From Balamuthia mandrillaris (lineage: Eukaryota > Discosea > Longamoebia > Balamuthiidae), in the NCBI GenBank assembly GCA_031835245.1, contig JAVKOQ010000260.1:1-64000 (forward strand): a stretch of DNA of 64,000 nt, read 5' to 3'. Below, piece after piece: positions 47,388 to 56,747 of the stretch; positions within the stretch are counted from its first letter, which is position 1, and the number at the start of each line of letters is the position of its first letter. Made by a program: the position numbers and the translations under genes. The notes under the pieces are model-generated. The model ran no database searches. It saw only the letters and a list, made by a program, of their open reading frames with translations, and was not told the DNA's origin.

Positions 47388-47754
47388 TGATGCGGGGAGG
47401 GAGTGCCTCCCTGCAGTGCTTCTGGCTCTTACACGGGACGACGCGATATGAAGCGGGAATTTCCTTCGAATTCTGCCAACCCTCTTGGGAAATTCGGCAG
47501 ATAAAGAAAGAATGAAGACCGCCAGAGCTTTGGGGAGAAGGAGAAGAAGAAGGACAACAAGAGGCTGGCACTTCCTCACCGGTCGCCGCCACCAACCACC
47601 ACACACGGGAGAGCTACTGAAAATATAGCTGGAAGGTACGAACCAAATTCCCAACCTCTCCGTTATCTGCGCACCGGGAACTCATTTAGCCGCACCTCTT
47701 GGGTGCTTATTGACAGCGTCACGCCTTTGCTTGCCTACACTTTTTATTTCCAAC
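47388..47754. other. Spacer CtIP-like gene to DGAT2-like gene
   Basis: 367 bp between two plus-strand genes. No further coding similarity was seen; this must hold the DGAT2-like promoter. Confidence 0.45.
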
Positions 47755-49177
47755 ATGAACCCGGTGTTGGTCTATGTGTCAATGATGTTCTGGCACTGGC
47801 TTTTCTTCTGGCAGTTCATTGTATATATGTTTGCCGGATGGCTATGGGCGATGGGCTATGGGTGGCTTTTGGTTCTCTTTGTGGTGTACTACCTTACACG
47901 GCGGTTCTATTTTGATAGCGACCTGCACATCTCGGTATTTTTTTTCTTTCATTTATGTATCAGCGTTCCCTTCCTTGCCTCTTGTTTGCCCTCTCCCTTA
48001 TTTTATTTATGCATAGGGGCGTGGCGTGTGGCCGACCTTCATGAAGAGCTGGATGGTCGACTATGCTATCGCTTGGTTCCCTATTCGCTTGGTGCGGACG
48101 CAAGGTTTAACCTTCTCTTCTGTTCTCTCTGTTGAAAGACTCAAGGGGCATCATTTCGTCCGTGTAGAGCTGAGCTGGAAGAAACAATATCTTTTTGCAG
48201 TGCACCCACATGGAGTAATGCCCTGGTCCATATTTCCTATCGGCAAGTCACGGCAATGGGGGGAACTTTTCCCAGGCATCGTTGTGAGAGGTTTTTTCAC
48301 CGCTCTTGTCTTCTTGCTCTTCTTCTTCTTGTTCTTCTAGTTCTTCTTCTTCGTCTTCTTGTTCTTCTTCTTCTTCTTCTTCTTCTTCTGTTGCTGCTCC
48401 TCCTCTTCGTCTTCGTGAGATGACGTTCTTCTTCCCTGATCATCTTCTCGCCTAATTCTTTGGTTCCGCTTTTTTCTTGCTTCTTGTGCTTGTTTCTGCC
48501 TCCTTATGCAGCACTATCGGCAAGCGTAGTGTTTCACATTCCGGTAGTGCGAGAGGCAGCACTATGGACGGGAGCGGTGGACGCCTCTGCTTTCAACGCC
48601 AAGAAAGTGTTGAGCAGCGGGTCAAGCCTGGCCGTCATTCCGGGCGGCTCCGCGGAGCTGCTGGAGAGCCAACCGGGGACAAACGTGCTGGTGCTCAAGA
48701 ACAGAAAGGGCTTCATTCGTCTGGCCCTCCAGTTTGGTTGTGATTTGGTGCCCGTTTACGCCTTTGGGGCAAACGAACTCTATCAACAGGTTAGTCTCTC
48801 AATCCTTCATTGTTGGATGTTTGTTGTGAGTAATCTGTGTTTGGTTTGCAGATAAGATGCGGGAAGCAGTGCAGACAGCGTTGGTTGAAAAAGACGCAAA
48901 TAGCGTTTACGTTTGCATGGGGCCGCTCGTTCTTCAACTTGTTACCGGTGCGTTATTCCTCGTTTCTTGTCGCAAAAGCGTGAACTAAATGCGACAACAG
49001 AAAAGGGTGCCGGTGTGGATAGTGGTGGGAAGGCCGTTACCCGTGGAAAAGAAGGAAGATGCCAGCCAGGAGGAGGTCGACCAGCTGCACGAACGGTACC
49101 TGAACCATCTGCGGGCGTTGTTCGAGGAGTACAAGGGCAAGTACGGCTACGAAGACGCTCAGCTGACCATCCTGTAA
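47755..49177 (+). CDS. DGAT2/MOGAT-family acyltransferase
   Basis: ER enzyme that esterifies diacylglycerol or a related acceptor with acyl-CoA (triacylglycerol synthesis). The ATG at 47755 gives MNPVLVYVSMMFWHWLFFWQ and a second hydrophobic stretch: the N-terminal membrane hairpin. Then RGVWPTFMKSWMVDYAIAWF, the catalytic block YLFAVHPHGVMPWSIFPIG (HPHG motif), FHIPVVREAALWTGAVDAS, SSLAVIPGGSAELLES (PGG motif), RKGFIRLALQFGCDLVPVYA, FAWGRSFFNLLP and, after an intron, RVPVWIVVGRPLPVEKKEDA, EEVDQLHERYLNHLRALFEE and the final EDAQLTIL at 49177. Family motifs are complete and the length (about 330-340 aa) is normal. One intron (about 48284-48510) is rich in TTC repeats. AATAAA at 49228-49233 is a likely polyadenylation signal and lies just beyond the stop of the convergent gene. 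Confidence 0.9.
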
Positions 49178-49257
49178 AGAAAAGAAAGGAAAGAACGAAA
49201 GCAAAAAAAAAAACAGAAAGCAAAAGAATAAAACAAACAAAAGAGTGGACGAGGGTA

Positions 49258-49818
49258 TTATTCGTCGGAAGTAGAAGAAGAGCGGAAGGGGGAAGCAGCG
49301 GAGGGCTGGTCAATTTTAAGTCTGGCGATGTCGTAGCGGGCTGGCCTGTCCCCAGAGAGCAGTCGGAGGAAGGCAGCAGGTGCCCTATTCACACGTTCCT
49401 TTGTGTTTTCCCAGCTGAACGGATCTGTTAAATGTTTAAAATTTGAAGCAGTTTAATCGACTGACTGACTGTTGGTTGCATAGAGGAAGTGCTGCTTACC
49501 AACGAAAAGAAAGAAGAACAACAAAGATCCACCCAGGAGGCCTGTTGTGACGCGAGGCAGAGGTTGATCTTGAAGGGCGGCAGGCACAGGGTCATAATCA
49601 AGAGTGTGGCGGTGGCGGTGGCGGCGAGTCTGCTGAAAGAGGCTCTGGCGTGCCGCTACGCCTTTTTTTGTCCAAACAAAAAAAAACAAAAGAGAAAAGA
49701 TTAACAAGAACAACAACGTATCACCACCACCCCCTCTTGTCTTTGTCCATAGAAATCCAGTCTTACCTGTGCCGCGGGAAAACGGTCTGCTACACCACCC
49801 AACAAGTGTTGCTTGCAT
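49258..49818 (-). CDS. Small single-span membrane protein, possibly mitochondrial, 126 aa
   Basis: Three exons, each under 170 nt: 49818-49767, 49661-49500 and 49424-49258, with GT-AG ends, joining in phase to a 126-aa product. The N-terminus MQATLVGWCSRPFSRGTG is Arg-containing and lacks acids, like a mitochondrial presequence. Residues about 18-60 are basic and His-rich (QQTRRHRHRHTLDYDPVPA). One membrane segment is TTGLLGGSLLFFFLFVDPF, followed by a soluble tail WENTKERVNRAPAAFLRLLS, GDRPARYDIARLKIDQPS and SSTSDE. I do not recognise the family; size and layout recall small respiratory-chain assembly or accessory proteins (inference only). It converges on the DGAT2-like gene with 80 bp between stops. 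Confidence 0.66.
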
Positions 49819-50382
49819 CTTTGTTTTAATGCTGCTGCTACGCTGTCCACCTTTTTTGTTTGTTTGTGGTTACTATTTGTTGTCGACAATTCGGTTTGTC
49901 GACATATACTACTTGGCCAGCCGCTCCCCCTTTTTTCTTTGTTTCTTTCTCCCTAACAAAAAACAAAAAAGGGGAGAAGGCGGCGTTGGGCCGTTGTTTC
50001 GTGTTGGTTTTTTTTTGGGCTGGGATTGGGAGGAGGTCCGTTTTCCCCTTTGCAGTGTGGTGCGAGCAAAAAACCAGAGCCGTTCAACAAGTTGATGGCC
50101 TTGCCAAGGAGTTGTGTGGTACCCTGGTTTGGTTGGGCCTGCCTATTCAAAAATAAAACTCCCTCGGCAAGGAGGTCAGCTTGTTGAAACACCGCACAGC
50201 GCTTTCCTGTGACAAGCGGGGCAAAGCATACGTGTGTGTACAAGCAACAGCGAGAGGAAAAAAGAAAGCAAAACCTTGGGGTGGTTTTTTTGTCTTACTC
50301 TACAAATATAAAGCATGAGAGATTAAACAGCGTGCGTGAAAATATTATCAATTTACAAAGTCACTTTTACAGAGAATGCAGG
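49819..50382. other. Spacer upstream of the small membrane protein
   Basis: 564 bp between two minus-strand genes. It holds an inverted GTCGACA motif pair (49882-49888 and 49898-49905) that could form a short hairpin, plus T-rich DNA. No gene recognised. Confidence 0.4.
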
Positions 50383-51139
50383 CTAGATCAACGGCTGTAA
50401 ATGCAGCTCTAGCAGCCTCCACCCTTGGCTGCCGTATCGCTTAAGAGCGGCATCCAGGTCTTGTTGCTTCTGAATGCTTATCAACTCTGATTGAAGTTTT
50501 ACCAATCAGTTTTGTGCGTTGCGACGAAAGAAAAGAAAAAGTATAAGAAAGAGTATAACCTCCTTCCTCGTCCTTGTATCTGAGGTTCTTAAACGAGCCA
50601 CAGGTCTGTTCCAGCACAGAGCGAAGGTTGTTAAGAGTGCCAACGTCCACCTCGCTCAGCCGCACTTGCTCCTCAAAATGCACTTTTAACACCACCTTGT
50701 TTTACATACCTCGCTTCAGCTTTGCCATGGTTTCTGGGAGGGATAACGCACCTTTATGAGTTCTCTTTCCACGCTGGTGGACGTTTGATAGAGGCACAGT
50801 TTTACGTTCGGCCATTGTTCCGCTTTATAACGAGCAACCACGTCCCGATAGTCCTCCTCCTTCTGCAAGGGCAACTGGTCTCCTTCGCTGTCCTTGAAGT
50901 AAACCTCCAGGTGCCTTCCAAAGAGGCCTTCCAGCCGGTGGAGCAGCTGTGCCAAGCTCAACGCGTCTTCCACTTGCACCATTTTTATGTTTGGTCCGAA
51001 GTAACACTTCAGCAGCAACTGGTGCAGCACAAATGAGAATCGCAAAAGGAAAGCAGGTTTTGTTTGAGAGACTCACCGCTTGGTCCGCTGCAATGAGGCC
51101 CGTTTTCCGGTCTTTGGGAGGAGGTGGAGGCGTGCTCAT
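50383..51139 (-). CDS. Tandem PB1-domain protein, 189 aa
   Basis: PB1 domains pair front-to-back in signalling scaffolds. Four exons (51139-51077, 51018-50752, 50695-50560, 50486-50383) join in phase. A Pro-rich start MSTPPPPPKDRKTGLIAADQ leads to PB1-1: LLLKCYFGPNIKMVQV (Lys in strand 1), LHRLEGLFGRHLEVYFKDSE, EGDQLPLQKEEDYRDVVARY (acidic OPCA motif). PB1-2: VVLKVHFEEQVRLSEVDVG, FKNLRYKDEEGELISIQKQQ, DLDAALKRYGSQGWRLLELH. Both carry the basic and the acidic face, so the protein could self-polymerise. No kinase, ZZ or other domain is attached. I know of no named family built only of two PB1 domains. Confidence 0.78.
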
Positions 51140-51381
51140 TCTAACGAAGAGGTTCTTCCTGAACTTTTACAGGTTTACGGGTGTGCTCGTTTTTTGTTGA
51201 GGGAGTCCCACCGTTTCTTCTTGCGTGAGAACGAAATATATGGTTTCGTTTATTTTTGGAGAATAAAGAGAAACAGAATGGCACTAATTGGCCGATATTA
51301 CAGCTGGAATTTTGGACATTGTACCCTTCAGTCATAGTCTATAGACTTCCTTAATGTGGATGGATGCGGTGCCCGGCTCAG

Positions 51382-51583
51382 AGACTGCACTATGATCGAC
51401 GCTCTGCTGCCTGCTGTGGATACATTTCATCACACTATAATGAAGGAAGGGAACAGTTGGAAGGCGCTTGGCATAGCCTGCGATGAAGCAGCAAAAGGAG
51501 CCGAAACCACTGTGGACTTGGTGCCCAACAAAGGGAGGGCTAGTTATCTTGGTCAGCGAGCTGTTCAAAAGACACCATCATAA
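51382..51583 (+). pseudogene. Orphan C-terminal exon of a dihydroxyacetone kinase (DhaL domain)
   Basis: After a CCCGGCTCAG acceptor-like sequence, the frame reads DCTMIDALLPAVDTF, then WKALGIACDEAAKGAETTVD and LVPNKGRASYLGQRAVQKTP before TAA at 51581. This is the end of the DhaL (DAK2) domain of dihydroxyacetone/glycerol kinases: the GDRTMIDALLPA and GRASYLG signatures. The rest of such a gene (DhaK domain and most of DhaL) is absent: only 240 bp separate it from the start of the PB1 gene on the other strand, and none of that resembles the family. It looks like a stranded gene fragment at the edge of the repeat-rich block. Confidence 0.75.
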
Positions 51584-51662
51584 GAGGATCTGTCCTCAGC
51601 CAGTAGGTCATGGTTACAAAGGTAGTTGGTTATATTGGCAGTTGCCAACATGCACGTGCATG

Positions 51663-52118
51663 TGCCCTTCCTTGCTTTTCTTGGATTTGCACCCACGTGC
51701 GCACTTCCTTCCTTGCTTTTCTTCGATTTGTGCACATGTACACATTTCCTTGCTTTCCCTCGATTTGCACATGCATGCGCACTTCCTTTCTTGCTTTCCT
51801 TTGATTTGTGCACACGTGAGCACTTCCTTGCTTTCCCTTGATTTGTGCATGCATGTGCACTTCCTTCCTTGCTTTCCTTTGATTGTGCACTTCCTTGCTC
51901 CTTCTGCTTGCACAAATGTGCACTTCCTTTCCTTCCTTTCCTTCTATTTGCATGTGTGTACTTCCTTTCTTGCTTTCCTTTGATTTGTGCATGTGTACAC
52001 ACTTGCTTTCTTCCTTTTATTTTTGCATGCATATGCACTCCCTGTCCTTTTTTCCTTTGATTTGTGTATACATGTGCACTTCCTTCCCATCTCTTCGTTC
52101 TATTTGTGCATGTGTGTA
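51663..52118. repeat. Minisatellite of about 12 units of 30-41 bp
   Basis: Each unit has a pyrimidine-rich half (TTCCTTGCTTTCCTTTGATT) and an alternating purine-pyrimidine palindromic half of the type TGCACATGTGCAC or TGCATGCATGTGCAC. Units start near 51663, 51701, 51742, 51780 and so on to about 52118, with gradual divergence. The array is open on both strands, giving meaningless frames of Cys/His/Phe-rich or Lys/Ser-rich repeats. Confidence 0.9.
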
Positions 52119-52830
52119 TACTAATAATGGTAAGTAAGGTAACAGTTCAGCCTTGTTCAACATAATCATTTTTGTCAACCACTGCATGTGCTTCTTTTTA
52201 TGCTCAATTAATATACTACAACAGGTATTGCTGTCTAGGCAAAGATATTCCTTATTTTGGATATTCAATCACATGTCCATTGGAAGGTTAGCCAAGATAT
52301 TAGTAGTATACTGTTTATGCTACCAGCATCAAAGGCATTGGCTGAAATAAGTCCTTCAAGTAAAAGAAAAGAAAGAGTAAGATGTGAAAGAGAACAAGAC
52401 TGTTGAGAATTACTCTCAACATATTTGCTCCATTGCCCCTTTCCCTTCCTTTTCATCCTGTTGGTATCTGTGATGTTGATTAGTTGCCTGCTGCCACATT
52501 GCTAGGCTTTTTCCTTTTATTCCATTGCATCCTTCTCTTTTTCTTTTAATTAGTTTTGTTTCTTACCACACTTTTCCCTTTTGTTCCCTTGTTCTTCCTT
52601 TATCCTTTAAACCTTTCATTTTAATGAGTTACCAGAACTTCTGCTTCAACTTCTGAACAAATAGGGTCCATGTTATGAATCCCTGTCAAAAAGCATCACA
52701 ACAAAAGAAAAAATTGAAAAAGCTGAATAAAAAAAAATAGTAGTAATAATTAATTTAAACAAGGTTTGTTTATTATTCTTAACTTTCACTTAATAAAGTT
52801 TGATTTTTTAAAAGTATTTTGAAAACATTT
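52119..52830. other. AT-rich geneless stretch
   Basis: About 700 bp, visibly richer in A+T than the flanks, with no recognisable gene or splice pattern. Poly(A) and (TAA)n runs occur near 52700-52760. Confidence 0.6.
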
Positions 52831-52837
52831 GAATTAA

Positions 52838-53935
52838 TTTTCTAGTGGATTGCTTAGCTTTTGGGCTATTCTCTCCCATAACTTTCTACCAGTCCATTGG
52901 TTTTCAGCTTTTTGGATGCCAATTCATCTATTTTCATTTGTTGTTAAAGGCCTGAGTATTGGTGTTCAGCAAGGTCCATTGGTTGTGGCATTTTTCATCT
53001 CAAATCATAAAAGGCATATTTACCTTATAGGCCTTTGCTTTTTTTGACAAGTTAATTTCCACCCACCTGTTTATCCATGTTCAGCCATTTCCATCCAGGT
53101 TCATCTATTTCCCTTCTTGTTCAAGGCTTTGTTATTGGTTTTCAGGTAGGTACCTTGGTTGTGAAGTTTTGCTTCCTAGAAACCAAAAAGCCTACCACTA
53201 TAGGCAATTCATTCTTTTATTGTATTTCTCTTTTCTTATCAGCAGTTTATCTGTTTTCAGCCATTTCCATCCAAGTTTATCTATTTTCCTTCCTCTTTAA
53301 AACCTTACCATTGGTTGTCAGCCAGGTGCATTGATTGCATAATAAACCTTCTAGACATTTCTAGTGTATCACTTAGTATTTTTGGCAATTCTCTCCATAA
53401 TTTCCCTATCAGTCCATCGGTTTTCAGCCTTTTTGATGCTAGTTCATCTATTTTCATTTGTTGTTAAAGGTCTGAGCATTGGTATTCATCAAGGTTTATT
53501 GGTTATGTTGTTTTTCATCTTTGAAATCACTTATTAGGGCTTATTATTTCTTAAGACTGTTAAAACCAAGCAAGTTAGTTTCTAATGGTCCATCTGTTGG
53601 CAGCCATTTCCATCCCAGTTCATCTATTTTCCTTCCTGTTCAAGACTTTACCATTGGTTTTCAGGTAGGTACCTTGGTTGTGGAGTTTTGCTTCTTAGAA
53701 ATCCAAAAATTCCAACTATAGAGAGATAAAGTTTCTTTGTTGTGCTGTGTTTCCTTGTCAGCTCATCTGTTTTCAGCCATTTCCATCCAAGTTTATCTAT
53801 TTTCCTTTCTCTTCAAGACCTTATCATTGGTTTTCATCCAAGTGCCTTGGTTGCATGATAAACCTTCTGGACTTTTCTAGTGGATTGCTTAGCTTTTTGG
53901 TGATTTTAGCCCCTCATTTTTGACTAGTCCACCAA
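52838..53935. repeat. Satellite: about 173-bp monomers in a three-monomer higher-order repeat
   Basis: The anchor phrase (C/T)ATCTATTTTC recurs at 52925, 53102, 53278, 53445, 53621 and 53794, i.e. every 167-177 bp. Monomers 1, 2, 3 differ from one another but match 4, 5, 6 much better, giving a higher-order period of 516-520 bp. For example, TTCTAGTGGATTGCTTAGCT-like starts lie at 52840, 53360 and 53876; GGTAGGTACCTTGGTTGTG occurs in monomers 2 and 5; GCATRATAAACCTTCT in 3 and 6. Shared core: CAGCCATTTCCATCC, CATCTATTTTC, ATTGGTTTTCAG, CCTTGGTTG. No protein family matches. Confidence 0.9.
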
Positions 53936-54229
53936 GAACATTAACCCTTGTTCCTATATCTAAGTCAGAGGAGTAATCAATGTAATGGGCATCTGTACCT
54001 GTCTGTGTCAATTTTGAGTTGAAAAAAACGCCTAAAACCAATAATTATGTTCTCACTCACAGTGAAATGGTGGGACTTCTTCAGCCTCCTATTCCAAAAA
54101 AACGCTTGTTTGGAATGAAAGAGGGGAAAGGAGCACCCCTTAATTATAAAACAGCGTTATAAATAATACAGAGTTCTGTTGGTGCTAAAGTGATAAACAA
54201 TTTAAAGATAGCAAAAGAGAGAAAGCCAA
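53936..54229. other. Non-coding right flank of the satellite
   Basis: A+T-rich DNA between the satellite and the 3' end of the RhoGEF gene. It contains no recognisable gene. Confidence 0.5.
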
Positions 54230-56701
54230 CTACGTGGCAGAAGAGCTCCGTCCTTTGACAAGTGAGTCGCCTTTCTTGCCATTGGTAGCATTCATGCCTC
54301 CTTTTTCTTCCTGGTCTGCTATTTCAGACTTACTTTGTCTTAGTTGCTGTTGTGGTTCTGTTTTGTTTTTCTTTTCTTCTTGCACTTCATTATTGTTGCT
54401 GGTACAAGCCCTTGCTTCCTTACAAGCTGAGCAGGCCGACACCCGGAGAAGCTGTGCTTCCAACTCTCTCACTCTTTTCCGAAGATTCTCATTCTCCTCC
54501 TCCAGTTCGGTGAGACGCTGTCTGCTCATCACCATATCCCTGAAATCGCCCTCGTTGCTGCTGCTAAAGAGGGAGAGGTCCCCCGCGATGACCAGCGATG
54601 AGGCATCAGTGGAGGAGGATGTTTGGTTGCGAGGAGAGGATATTACTCCGATGCTTCTTCGGTGGCGCGTTGGCGTCCTTGGCGCCACACCATTGCTTAC
54701 CTCCTTCACATTTAGCTCTGGCACCCTAGAAAATCGGCATTAAGGGAAGAGGCAGGAAGCGAAGAAGAAGAAGATGAAGAACAACAACAACATCAAGAAG
54801 AAGGAGAAGAAAACATAAGAGCGATGAGGTGGGTCAACCAATAAATATACGCAAGAGAAGTGAGGGAGCGCGCAGTACCGGTTGTTATCGTTGAGTTTGT
54901 CTTTGAGATTCAACTGGGAGTTGCTCTTCTTGTGCTTGAGATGGTGAGTAGAATCGCTGGCAGCAGCGAATAACTGAGAGCTTTTTCGCTCCATCTTTGA
55001 GAACTGACTGGAAGCAAACTTCTTCAGATTGAACTTGCCGCTGGCAGAGAAGGTCTTTCGTTCCGGCGTCTCCGATGCTTCGTCACTGTCGGACTCCAAT
55101 GCAGGTAACTCACTCATGGAAGCTGAAGTCTGTCCAGAAGTGTTGTTGCCATTGTTATTGTTGTTGGGTGTATCCTCTTTCTTCTTGGCATCATCGCTGT
55201 CGTCATCGTTCGACTTGAGCTTCCCTTTAAACTCTTCAAACGAGCCCAGGCTCTGAGAAGGCTGCAAACTTCCACCAGAAGAAGAACTAGAAGAGGAACT
55301 TTGTCCTTGATGCCGTTTGGAAAAGGAGGAGACGGCCGGTTGCTTCGAGCCGGAGGAAAGGGCTCTATGGGTAGCTAACTGTCGTATGCTGCTCTCCATG
55401 GTTCTTACCCAGGACTCAGCCTCTTTCTTTGTTTTGGCCTCGAAGAGGTGAAAATCGGCCACTCCTTTCTTCTTCTGGCTGACCAAAGCGGAGATGGAAA
55501 ATAAAGCGTCGGAACGTTGGCCGAGCTCTTGAGCCTTTTTGATGTTGAGCTTGGTGGAAAGGTCTCGAACTGGGTCCACGAGTCTCACCACTAGTTCTTG
55601 CAAGTCCAAACGATCGCAGAGCTTGAAGGGCGGCGTCCCGGCTGGCACCTCTTTGGCTTTGTTTAGAATGAGGAGAGTGTCGTTGAGGACGACCAGGTTC
55701 ACGCATTTGTCTTTGAGCTTGGAGCGAGCGTTCAGGTCCCAATACTTCATCTCGGCTTGACGCACCACCGAACGGTCTCGTTGTGCCAAATTGAGGGCCT
55801 ATTTTTTGTTTGCTGAGTCTGGAGTGAAAGGGTTTCACCTTCTTTGTTCCTCTCTCTCTCTCTCCCTCTCTCTCTCTCTTCTCTCTCTGCCTCTCCTCTC
55901 CTCTTTCTCTTCTTTCTCCTTCTATGTTCTCTGTTCTCTCTCCTCTTCTCCTTCGGGTTTGGTTCGCGGTTTGGTATCGCTTCTCTTCTTTCTTCTCTTG
56001 CCTCCTCTCGTTCCTAGGATGCAAACGTACCTCACCACCTTGGATGCTGTTCTCAATCTCAGTGACGTCGGCGACATTCTTTACTTGACGGGTTCGCTCG
56101 TTGATGAGATCGACCACTTCCGATATCCTCTCTAACGCTTCTTTCAGGTCCTTATGGTCAGGATGGTCCTCTGGTGTGTTCTTCAATAACTCCTGCGAAA
56201 CAACCGAAAAAAAACAAGATAAGCTCTTCTCTCCTCTCTGCGTTCGTTACCGAGAACAAAAGCAGAAGAAAAAGAAAGAAACGACAAGCAAGAAGGAAGG
56301 TGAACCTTCAGCAAGAGAGGATATTTGCAAATGCGTTGAAGAGGATGGATGAGGAAGCTATGAAGTTCCAATAATCGGCATTGGGGATTCCTAAAGGCTT
56401 CGTCCAAGAACTCTTTGAAAGGAGGGTACTTTGTTTTGAGCTTGGTAAGCTCCGTCATGATGATGGGCTGGTTGCTGCAATACACAGCATACAGCTTGAA
56501 CAAGTCGGACTAATTGCGAGATATTGAGGTTGAGTACAAAAGTTCAAAAGAGCGATAGAGAGAGAATAACTAAAGAAAGGTTGTTGTGTACCCGTTCAAC
56601 TAAGATGTCTCCAACTCGTTCAACAACTATGTTCTCTTTTTGCCTTCGAAAGAGATCCTACAAGATTAAAGAGATGAGATGTCGATTCGTGTTAAATCTG
56701 T

Positions 56702-56747
<46 letters not shown>

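Noticed and set aside
51663-52118. CRISPR-like array
   Set aside because: Eukaryotic context; units are contiguous degenerate tandem repeats with no unique spacers.
51483-52137. Open frames on both strands with Cys/His/Phe or Lys/Ser repeats
   Set aside because: They are translations of the minisatellite; unit lengths are often not multiples of three and both strands are open, so coding is unlikely.
52838-53935. Decayed mobile element
   Set aside because: No terminal repeats, target duplications or transposase/reverse-transcriptase similarity; periodicity fits a satellite.
54234-54743. 169-codon plus-strand frame
   Set aside because: Antisense to the coiled-coil C-terminus of RhoGEF 1.
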